Below are positions 1 to 9,721 of a stretch of 64,000 nt of DNA, piece by piece. A program made the position numbers and the translations under genes. This DNA comes from Auricularia sp. M13. Lineage: Eukaryota > Basidiomycota > Agaricomycetes > Auriculariales > Auriculariaceae. Under the pieces are notes generated by a model, which ran no database searches, was not told the DNA's origin, and was given only the letters and a program-made list of their open reading frames with translations. The stretch's first letter is position 1, and every line of letters starts with the position of its first letter. Location of the stretch: NCBI GenBank assembly GCA_037042915.1, contig CM073201.1, forward strand, positions 1,860,001 to 1,924,000, given 5' to 3'.

Positions 1-106
1 CTATGGAATCGATTGTGATGAAGTTCAAAATCGCGTCCCCAAATGCGCGTGGCGGCTGTTTCCGTGTACTTTTCTGCAGGTCGCGTCCGCTCACTTTCAT
101 ACATAC

Positions 107-2615
107 ATGGGCAAAAAACAGTCCAAGAAGCTAGCCAAGTCTGGCGAGCTCAAGCGTCAAATCCAGGCGCGCCACAAGCAGAAGAATGTGCAAAGTCGCA
201 TCAAGGCAAAACAGCAAAAAAAGCAGTTCGCGGCGATAGCTAAGGGCAAACCACCGGCGGTACGAAACGAGGACGACGACGAGGACATGGTTGACGACGA
301 TGAGGTCGATGATGAGGCTGCCTACTCGGAATCAGACGATGTGGTTACAGGAGAGGTGCGTGCTTGGTGCTGTCTGCGGTGTCGCTCTGAATGGTCGCAG
401 GATGGCCACGCCCAGGGCTCAGACGACGATTCAGAAGCAGATGATTCTGCGAGCGACGGAAATGCATCTTTTGCCGAGTTAGACGAGCTCGATGGTGCGT
501 GTTAACATGGTCTTTACGTTGGCTGGCTGACGGCAAAGCAGAGGCTGGCATGCACAAACTCGAGCTTGAACAGCTCAAGGCAAAGGACCCCGAGTTCTAC
601 GAGTACCTCAAGAAGAATGACCAGGAGCTGCTCGACTTTGACCCTGAGGCACAGCCCGAACCTGACTCTGAGGTAGATGACGTGATGGAAGAGGTCGGCG
701 ACGAGGGCGCTCCGACAGCGCCCATCCTGACAAAGGACGTGCTGAAGAAATGGCAGAAATCTCTACTTGAGGTATGGTCTACGCAATTGCCTATCTAAAT
801 TCAACTAATCCTTGTTAGTATCGTTCGCTGGCCGCATTCCGAAAATTGCAAGTTGCATTCCGCGCCGCTGTTCATATGAACGAGGAGGACCAAGACTTGA
901 GCTGGACGATTGATAGTGCAGATGGTTCGCAGCGTTATTCACCTTACGCGTTACATCTCAGCTCACGGGTCGCAGTCTTCAATAAAGTCGTGACGACTAC
1001 GTTACGTTACAGTCCTATCGTACTTGAGCACCACATGCCCTACAAGCAGCTGCCCAACGACAAGTTGTACGCTGTGTCACACTATCTAATCATTTTCGCA
1101 TTGACCACTCTCTAGCAAGCCGCCAATACAGACAGCAAAGCAGCAACAGCTGCAGCGCGTCATCCATTCATATATTCATAACGTCCTGCACCTTATCGAG
1201 CAAGGGACGGACCATGATACAGTGCTTCTGGCAGTCAAAGAAACAGGCAAGATGGTCCCGTATTTTGTGACTAGTCGGAAGACCGTGAAAACCTACCTGA
1301 AGGTGCGTCCATCACATCGTATTCTGCTTTGCGAATGACCATTTCCAGGGAATGCTTCTATTATGGTCCAGCGCAGAAGACGACGTGCGGGTTGCTGCTT
1401 TCCTCGCTATTCGGCGATTAGCCCAGTCCAGCGATGAAGCCGTCACAGAGCAGGTCCTCAAGGTCTGTTGAAGAAAATCAGTCTCGTCTTTATAACCTGA
1501 CAAAGCGTAGGGCCTCTATCTGACTCTCGTGCGAGCGTCAAAGTCGACAACTGCACATACACTTCCCGCAATTAACCTCATGAAGAATTCTGCTTCGGAG
1601 ATCTACTGTGCCCACCTGTCTGCTGCGTATATCCATGCCTTTGGCTACATTCGCCAACTAGCCGGACATCTGCGCAACAGCATGAAGAAGAAGACCAAGG
1701 TGTGTTGCTCACACTGGGAGATGTAATCGCCTTACGTGATTTTATAGGACTCGCACAGATTAGTATATAACTGGCAATTTGTGCACGCAGTTGATTTTTG
1801 GTGTCTCGTTCTTGCTCGCGCCTCCGAGCTGGACAAGGCCGGTGTTCAGAGCAACACTCAACCGCTGATCTATCCACTCATTCAAGTCTCTTTGGGTGCA
1901 ATAACGTACGTCCCATTGTCTTGTCTTCACGCTCCCCGTCTCATGAAATTGCAGTCTTGTCCCCAATTCGAGATCATTCCCACTGCACCTACAGTTGTTG
2001 CGATCTTTACTGAGGCTTATACGTCAAACAGGGACATATGTCCCTATCTTCCCATCGCTCAACCCGATATTTGCGTCGGTGCTATCAGCACAGTCAAAGC
2101 CCAAGTCGTCGATGCTCCCGCCGCTCGATCTGGATTTATGCATAACCGCACCCGCGCCGTACGCTCGTACGCGGGTCTACGCCGAGTGCCTCGCGGACGA
2201 GTGCGTATTCGTGCTGGCAGAATGGTGTCACGCCTACGCCAACAGCGTCGCATTCCCCGAAATCGTGTTCCCCATCGTCACAGCGTTGCGCAAACTCATC
2301 AAGGGTTCCCAATCGCACAAGGGCGTCACTACAGTCAAGACTCTGGTCGAGAAATTCGAGGCCGCTGCTAAGTGGACGGAGAGCAGACGAGACGTTGTCG
2401 AATTTGGTCCCGCGAAAAGGGATCAGGTTCTGAAGTGGGAGCGCGAGCTCGCGGTCGCTGGTAGCCCGATGGACGTTTGGCTCAAGACATTGCGGAAGAC
2501 GAGGGAAAAACAAAAGAAGGCCGCGCAGTCAGCTGCTGTACGTTTGGAGCGTTCGTCGTCGATGTACCATCTGCTAATATCCGAACAGCAGCAGCAGCCA
2601 ATGTCGGATGACTAG
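107..2615 (+). CDS. NOC2: Noc2-family nucleolar complex protein (ribosome biogenesis)
   Basis: Noc2 works with Noc1 or Noc3 in the nucleolus and nucleoplasm to mature and export pre-60S particles. The start at 107 opens with a lysine-rich stretch (MGKKQSKKLAK) typical of nucleolar proteins, then an acidic D/E-rich segment. The family signature KDPEFYEYLKKNDQELLDFD is encoded around 590-650. Later exons give the alpha-helical body (around 1120-1300 and 1511-1700) and the conserved block around 1900-2110 with FPLHLQLLRSLLRLIRQTGTYVPIFP. About nine exons are separated by 40-50 nt introns, for example 356-400, 495-541, 772-818 and 1067-1115, all of which keep the frame. The C-terminus is a K/R/Q-rich tail ending at 2615. 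The last join near 2537-2588 may be a further small intron. Length (a little over 700 residues) suits the family. Assignment is firm; exact splice sites are inferred. Confidence 0.92.
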
Positions 2616-3211
2616 GCCCGGGGTCTGTACGTGCGCAGTTCGTTACTCTCGTTCACGCAACTGATCTCGATTTACAGTCATTACTCATTGTCTACTTGTA
2701 TCTTTATTATGACTGCTCACGGCGCACGGAATGGAAAATCCAGCGACCATCTTTTGGGTCACTCGATGTGCAGGTCAACGATTCTGCAAGCCACGCTGAG
2801 GCGAACTAGGGGGCGCTGTCGGACGACGGCATACAGCAGCCATCCTGCCTCACCTTTGACGGAACGTATTGGATGACTCACAAAATGTACGGTCACTGTC
2901 GATGATCTGGCCAGTCGCTCTGATACTTAAGTACCCCAGCCACATCTCTGCTTCATCGCGTGACATAACTCTTTGTGGGGCTCTGATCGCATTCAAGGGT
3001 GCCTTGAAGCTGCCCACTCGGCGCTCTACCGCACTGGTGACAAAATCCGGATGTGCGCAATTTTTGCCCGCTCGTCCGGCACGGTCATGCCGCTCGAAGA
3101 TGCATGGAGGTCCAATCCTCATTCGGGGAGCCGCATGCTGAAGTATCCGCACACGGGCTCTAAGGTCCCTTGTTCTTGAACCCATTCCCCATTCTCCTCC
3201 CGACGTGAGGA
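2616..3211. other. Intergenic stretch, nothing recognised
   Basis: This lies between the NOC2 stop and the MFS transporter start on the same strand. Several overlapping open frames of about 70-110 codons exist on both strands, but none resembles a known family or shows a plausible splice pattern. It probably holds the NOC2 3' UTR and the transporter promoter. Confidence 0.5.
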
Positions 3212-5247
3212 ATGTTCTCTCGAGTCGCCCGTATGCTACCTGGCGCGTCGGCGCCTCGCTTGAAGAAGATGCAGGTGCAACTGTCCGCCGAACCCAAGAG
3301 TGAAAGAGAAGATGCGACGCCGCTCATGTTGGACGCGGAGAGTGGTAGCCCAAAGCCAATGTCACGGTTGCGGTCGACGCCTCTTCCCTTCAAGCAATTG
3401 CTCGTCATCGTCATCGTTCGCCTCACGGAGCCCATATGCTACATGCTCATCTTCCCGTTTGTCAATGACGTGAGTCATGATTACATGTGCAATCCTCGAG
3501 TCTCAGCGTCTCGCTTTCTTGCTCTAGATGATTGAGCATGTCGGAATAACCAAGGACCCGCAAAATGTTGGGTGCGCACATGGTTCGACCGCACAGCGAC
3601 ATATGTCCTAATGTACCACCCTGGATAGTTACTACAGCGGGCTAGTCGAGGTTTGTGTTTGTCACTTTCAATACCATTTTCTTTTGACCTTGCGCAGGGG
3701 ATGTTCGCATTCGCTCAATTCTTCACGGGTACGCCTCGTCGTCCACAGATCCGTTTTCAGCCACTTGACGTAGACCTACGACAGTGCTTTGGTGGGGCCG
3801 TCTCAGCGATAGAATAGGGAGGAGACCAGTCCTTCTTATGGGCTGCTTTGGCCTCATATTTGCCACTGTCCTGTTTGGGTTTGCTCGCACCTTCTGGGCT
3901 ATGATATTCGCTCGCGCGTTGTCTGGGGCCCTGAATGGCAACGTAGCTGTATTGAAAAGGTGCGGATAGCATTCGCACCCTCTCAACTTCTGCTGACATT
4001 TTCATCTTCTTCAAGTTCGTTAGGAGAGATGACCGACCGGACCAATCGCGCACGGGCGTTCTCTCTTCTTCCTTTGACGTGGTCAGTAGGTGCGCTGAGT
4101 TTGGTACTCGAACTTTAAGACTGCCCCATTCACCACCAGCGGCTAGGGTCATTCGTTGCGCCTCTGATCGGAGGCTTCCTCGCGCGTCCCGTGGAAGCCT
4201 TCCCTGGACTATTCGGCAACGTGCAACTTTTCATAGATTACCCATACCTGTTGCCCTGTCTCGCCGGCGCTTCAATATCTCTCTGTGGCGTGGTTCTGGG
4301 CATATTCTTTCTTCAGGAGACGCTGCATAGTAAACGCAAAGTGTCTCCCGAGGACAAAGAGCTCGAGCCAGAATCACCAGTCACTCCGGAAACGCCCGTC
4401 ATGCCCATGTCGATGAGCGAGCCCGAATTGAGCATCGCCCATATCATGAAGCTGCCCCGCATTCGCACCGTGCTCATCAATTTGTGCTATCTGTCCTTCA
4501 CTACTGTAGCGATAGAGGCCATCTTTGTTCTGTACCTTTACACGCCTGTGGGCTCTGGCGGGCTTGGACTTAACGTACGTCCTTTTCTTTGATCACTCGG
4601 CACCTGTCAATGCTGAAATCCTGCCGCAGCAACAGCAGATCGGTTTGACAATGTCGGCTCAAGCTGTCATGAGCGTCGCAGTCAACTTCCTGCTCTTCCC
4701 GCCTCTAACGAAATGGATGGGGACCACAAACTTGTACCTCGCCTGCTCCGCATTACACATCCCTGTTGTCATCTTATTCCCCACCATCCACTACTTTGCG
4801 GTCCTCGAGGAGAAACGGCTCGTACTTTTTGGTATTGCCAGTTTGTGCCTCCTCCGAGTGACCGGCGGACTCGTCTTTCCGTATGCCATGTTTCACTGTC
4901 AGCGCCTAAGCTCAAGTTCGTTGACATGGGTCCTACAGCTGCAACATGGTTCTCGTGAACGTTGCGTCTCCTTCGAACGCAGCCCTAGGCACCGTAAACG
5001 GCCTCGCGCAAATGGTATCGAGCGGCATGCGTGCATTGGGACCGGCACTAGCAACGTGAGGTTTCCCTTGTGAACATGTCGTCGCGCCTGAAATATGCTT
5101 TGCAGGACGCTATTTGCGTTGTCCATGACCAACAATATTCTGGGAGGGAACCTCATATGGGTCGTCGAGTTCATCCTATGCGTTCTTTGGGTGTGGCAAG
5201 GCTGGGGGATGCGGAACCAGAACTTAGATGAGGACGATGACAGCTGA
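3212..5247 (+). CDS. Major facilitator superfamily transporter (ZIFL/YCR023c-type)
   Basis: This is a predicted 12-helix plasma or vacuolar membrane transporter of the drug:H+ antiporter-like group. The protein starts with a hydrophilic cytosolic tail (MFSRVARMLPG) and a first helix with LLVIVIVRLTEPICYMLIFPFVND. The diagnostic MFS loop 2-3 motif WWGRLSDRIGRRPVLLMG is encoded at about 3787-3843, followed by a helix and the SGALNGNVAVLKSSLGEMTD segment. Short introns interrupt the coding sequence (for example near 3470-3530 and 3960-4020). A central cytosolic loop rich in E and P (EDKELEPESPVTPETPV) separates the two six-helix halves. The C-terminus after the last helix is short and acidic (NLDEDDDS). 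The substrate cannot be read from sequence; plant ZIFL relatives move zinc chelators or auxin, and fungal relatives are mostly uncharacterised. Confidence 0.85.
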
Positions 5248-5415
5248 CGTCCTTGTGGCGCTGGGAATCGGCTGTGTCGCCACCCGCTCTTTGCGAGCGT
5301 AGAACTCGATGAATCAGTCACTGTACACCCGTGCCTATGTGGCACCACTAGAATACACCAAATCCTTTCGCATTGTATGATGCCCCCTCAAATGCTATAA
5401 GCCCCGCTGAGCGCC

Positions 5416-5451
5416 GCTCAAAGGTCGGCCTGTGTGTCGCTCAAAGGTCGA
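5416..5451. repeat. Short direct repeat CGCTCAAAGGTCG x2
   Basis: Two copies of CGCTCAAAGGTCG lie about 24 bases apart at the 3' end of the TMEM135-like gene. The second copy contains that gene's stop codon. It is a small tandem duplication with no clear function. Confidence 0.6.
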
Positions 5452-6852
5452 CACTCTTCAACAACAGACTAGAGAGTCCGCCAACTCGAACGCCGCGCTT
5501 ATGAGATTTTATCATGCTCGTGAAAGCCAGGGCAAACATCAGAATCTCGCCGTATCTGAATGCATGGTCCGGTCAATAATATACGCTCTCGCATAATGGG
5601 TAGGAGTACGAACGGAATGCTCAAGCCAGTTTTTTCTTTGACGACCTGGTAGGCATTTAGCGCTGCGAAGCGGGCGACGTAGAGACTGATGTCCTTGCGA
5701 CGGCCCGGAGGGAGCACTAAGATCCACAGGGACGCGAGGGAGCCATTCACTAAGAAGCTGGGGAAAGGTCAATAATAGACAATAACTGTCTGCAGCCTTG
5801 GGACTTACCGCAGATGGGGAAGGGAGGATCCGGGGAGTAGTCGTTGAAGAAGGCATATGAGGCCCCATGCGGTGTTCACCGACCCTGTCACGAAGAGAGT
5901 ACTCCGTGCGGTGTACGCCATCCATTCTCGGAGGGCTGGCAGTGGTCTGCGGAGCACATCAATCAAAGAGCCGCACAGAGCGGTCGGCATACTTTGAAAG
6001 CACGGCCCCGCGTCGTTTGTACAGGACGGCCAGGACTCCTGCCGCACCCATCCATTTCCACACTTTACCGGATTCGTGCAGCGCGCTGGACAGGAAGTTT
6101 TCCAGACATGACGGCGTGTCAGGATGTAGCGTGGCGCATACAAGGCGGCTATGCAAGGGGTGTGCTTTCATTGCCCGGGCTTGCTCTCGAGTAATTCGCG
6201 GATAGTCTGTATTTGCGAGCAGAGTTGTGATATCCTTTGCGTCTTCCCCTTGGGTATGTAGCCTGAGGAATGCTGCAAATCACTTGAATAATCTGAGATG
6301 GCCGAGGACGGTAGAATACACACGTTGACTACGATAGCAGTGTAAGTGGGGTGCACACCATTCTCTTCCGTCAGGAAGAGCCATATCAGAATCGCGTTGC
6401 CGATGCAGTTCAGTGTCCAGACGGGCGGCAGAACTCGCTGGAGGGCTGGAGGCTTCTCCGTCGCTACGAGTGCAGATGTTGCTGCGTACAGCGCGAGCTG
6501 TATGCGCCATTGAGAAGGAAGGAGGAGCAGTGACGGCGAGGCGAGAAAGGCAGGCACGCCCAGTGAATCTGGATAATAGGTTCGTGCGAGAGCAAAACTG
6601 CGGCGCAGAGCAAGCGGGAACGCAGAAATTGAATAGGTCGTCTTGTCTTTCCAAACGCTGGCTACGCCACCATGGCTCCTGTCGGACCTAGTAGGCTATC
6701 AACACGGCACTCGACAGTCACGAACTGGCTTACTGGCTCTTACGAAGAGACCTGAGTAATGATAACGCTGAACGAGTACTGCCGACAATGGCGACGGCAT
6801 AGAGAAAGGTCCTTGTATCGCGTTTGAGGGCCGGGTCGAGTCGAGCGGCCAT
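5441..6852 (-). CDS. TMEM135-like multipass membrane protein
   Basis: On the minus strand the start at 6852 gives MAARLDPALKRDTRTFLYAV, then an intron (GTAAGCC...CTAG), then a long hydrophobic protein. Two features place it near the TMEM135/peroxisome-mitochondrion membrane family. One is a segment HPDTPSCLENFLSSALHES (around 6080-6140), which resembles the cysteine-containing N-terminal block of animal TMEM135. The other is a C-terminal YGEILMFALAFTSMIK block (around 5505-5560), like the GEVLLFC segment of the animal protein. Several transmembrane segments lie between them (for example WILVLPPGRRKDISLYVA). A final intron near 5565-5625 joins IP to YGE, so the CDS stops at 5441, not at the longer in-frame stop near 5499. 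Animal TMEM135 is linked to lipid transport, peroxisomes and mitochondrial dynamics; the fungal role is inferred only. Confidence 0.7.
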
Positions 6853-6966
6853 TGCTGTAGTAGGTAAAAGAGCTTCCGTGCGGCGCGCTGCGTGTTTGCA
6901 TTGCACGCGGTTTGGCGCATGCGTTTGGCTTTGCTGCACGTTCTTCGAGTGCCCAAGGCGTTCGCT
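6853..6966. promoter_or_regulatory. Short divergent promoter (TMEM135-like / FCP1-like)
   Basis: The start codons of the two divergent genes are only 114 bp apart, so both 5' UTRs and the core promoters must lie in or overlap this stretch. It contains no clear TATA box. Confidence 0.5.
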
Positions 6967-8938
6967 ATGGCCTCCGCACCGTCGCCCCGCCAGTCCAGCA
7001 GCCGGTTGGCTCGCAGCAGCCCCGCTCGACGCGATCGGGACGAGTCCCCGACGTGGCGCGGCTCCGGGTCGCTCTCTCCTAATCACAGTCCTGCAACCAC
7101 CACTGCACACGACTCCGGCCCTGCCTATAGCTTCTCTTCGTCGCGATCGAGGAAGAGGATGGCCAGTCCAGACGCGTCTTATGACTTGGAGCCTCGAAAA
7201 AGGTTTCGCGAGGATATTTCTCGGTCGCATCGTTCATCGCATCTACCCACGACCACCAACGGCCCTATGCATACGACTCTGAGACTGCATATAATCTCGA
7301 ATCATCGCGCACCGATGAGTTTGGGAGGGCTTTGCGACATGATGATCGTTCGAGGTCGCCGGACAGACGAGACGATCGCTCTTACAGTCCAACAAATACC
7401 CATCACTCGCCTACCTATATCCCAGCTTCATGGCCCCCAAATGACAGCAGTTATGCTCCTGAGCAGCATACTATTACTCCATACAGCTGGCGCCGCACTG
7501 GAATGGACGACAATCGAATATATCGCTCCAATGGCACAAAGCAGCATGAATTACCTCCTTTTGAGCCGTCCCCTTTGACACAACCGCGATTATCACCCGC
7601 GCCAGTGCCTGCTCCTCCTGTGCCATCTGAAGAGTATCTTGCTGAGGTTGAGGTCCCCAGCGAGTTTGTCGAGCCGATGTCTGCGCCTCGGAAGCTCCTC
7701 ATTCTTGACCTAAACGGCACCCTGCTATATCGCTCCAAAGCTACGAACAGCTCGAGGCAGCGCCATGTTCGGCCGCGTCCTTATATGCCCGCCTTTCTGC
7801 AGTACCTGTTTTATCGTGACACCAACTACGACGTGATGGTCTGGAGCTCTGCGCAGCCCGTGAATGTCCAGGACATGGTGACGAAAGCGTTCGGGGACAC
7901 GCGCAATCAGCTCGTTGCTATCTGGGATCGGACATACTTCAACCTCTCGAAGGCAGATTATCGTGAGTGCCTCACGTCGTGGCACGGTCAACGTGAACTG
8001 ACGGCAAATTGGCGTTAGATAAGAAGTCAGTCACGCTCAAGGACCTTGAAAAGCCTTGGAAATTCCTTGCACACCAAGCGCGCGAAGGAGATGGTCAAAC
8101 TCATTCCTCTGCAACGACTTTGCTCCTGGACGACTCGACAGTCAAAGCTTCTTTACAACCGTACAATCATCTCTGTGTTACAGAATTCGACGAAGCCGCC
8201 GCCAAACATGAGCGATTGCTCTCGGAGCTCGAACATATACGCCTGCACTCGCAAGCGCCAAGAGAGGACGAGAAGGAGAGGAAGAAGAAGAAGAGGCTGC
8301 GAAGAGAGGAAGGCATTTTACGCGCGACGCTGGACGAGAACGGCGAACCAAAGGAGCACGAAGACATGCTGCTCGCCGTTATTGGCGTACTCGACCGCAT
8401 CCGCCACGAGACCAACGTGGCAAATTGGATCAAGAATGGCGGTCTATGGGCTGTCCGTCGTCCAGCACCTGCGCCCGCGCAATCCCCTCATCCGGTCTCT
8501 ACACCGCCGCCCGTCGCTGAAGCAGCCTCTCCACAACCAGATTCGCTCGCTTCCACACCACGTGAAGGGAGTCCAGCGCCACTGCCGCCTTCGTCTTCGC
8601 AGATCCTCGAACCTCTTGAGCCAAAGGACGAGACTGGTACTGCTGCATTGCCGTCAGCTGTCGCTCCATCGCCTCCATCTACGACAGAAGAGTGTGCGAA
8701 ACATGCAGCAGCAGCAGCACCGAGCCCACCTGCTGAGTCACTAGGCAACGATCGCGAAGTCGATCCGACGCAACAGTCCGACGAGCGGGCGCCTCAGCCG
8801 ATGTGGTTCGAAGACAAGGAAAATTATCGTCATTGGGTTCAGGCTGGTCGCGCGGCTCTCCATAGACTGGCCATTCACGTACCTGTAACAGCTTCTACCG
8901 ATGCGTACGATGACCCTGACGCCGAGCCTCTGTTATAA
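6967..8938 (+). CDS. FCP1/NIF-homology (HAD-type) phosphatase-like protein
   Basis: The N-terminal third is low-complexity, rich in S, R, P and D, including an RSRSPDRR-type RS-like tract (around 7340-7400). The FCP1-homology domain starts with RKLLILDLNGTLLYRS (around 7690-7735). It continues through RPRPYMPAFLQYLF and DVMVWSSAQPVNVQDMV to WDRTYFNLSKADY. An intron with donor gtgagtgcc (around 7965-8017) then joins to HKKSVTLKDLEKPW and LLLDDSTVKASLQPYNHL, the usual end of the domain. A K/E-rich helix and a P/S/E-rich tail follow. The HAD signature reads DLNGT where active enzymes have DxDx(T/V), so catalysis is uncertain. The frame changes between the N-terminal segment and 7329; an intron 7203-7327 (GT...AG) would restore it. 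Start and first splice are therefore less sure than the domain. Confidence 0.75.
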
Positions 8939-9721
8939 ATGCTTCTTGGGACATCAACTGTCCTTGCTCGCACATTTAATTTTTTCAACCAAACCGTGCT
9001 TTCTTAATAGATGCCTTCATGAGATTTGTCACTCTGCATTTTTCGCTGTGCCATGGGTCTCCAGTGTCTGCAGTTGTTGAGAAAGAGAGGAAATGGCATT
9101 CAATCAATATGTGACCGATCTATGGTATCGTACACTCCGTCAAGGCAAGGGGGAAGCGAACAACGAAATAATCCAGTCGGCAATGAAAGAATGTGTGTGT
9201 TGTGTTGAGTGCGTTCGGTGTGATTGGGTCGTACGTCGGCGTGAGGGGGACGGAGTCGGCAAGCGACAAACTAGTGGTGCTGTGGTAGTAGTGGTGGGGG
9301 GGGGAGGGATGGCTGATGCGGAGTGTAGGCCAACAATACGAATGGGGCGGGTAAGAGGGCGAACTTATACAAACCAGTCGAGTAAACAGAGAAAATCGAA
9401 ACGAGCGCGCGAGACAGATGGAGCATTTGAGAGATGGAAATGGAGACGCATTAACAATGAGCGTGGGCAGGGTGACGGAGCAGGCGCCGCCCTCGGACTA
9501 TACGCGTGGGCCCCAGCGGGATTGTGTGGGAGGAACGGAAAGAAGAAACCGTAGAAAGCCCTAAGATGCAAAGAGACGAGGATGCGATGAGGAGGTCGGT
9601 GGGGTTTGTTGTATCGTCACAGCAGGTTCCGTGTTGATTTCGGGCCAGAGATGCTGATGCGCTAATGAAATGCATGACAGTGGACAATGGGAAAGGTGCA
9701 TGGTGGGCGAGGATAAATCGC
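8939..9721. other. Intergenic region between convergent genes
   Basis: This sequence lies between the 3' ends of the FCP1-like gene and CDC24 and most likely holds both 3' UTRs. It contains a purine-rich stretch with a G run near 9297-9307. An open frame of about 150 codons (9093-9554) has biased, repetitive composition and no recognisable domain, so I do not call it a gene. Confidence 0.5.

Noticed and set aside
9093-9554. Open frame of about 150 codons on the plus strand
   Set aside because: Composition is repetitive (V/G runs, R/K-rich), no domain is visible, and it sits between convergent genes where 3' UTRs are expected.
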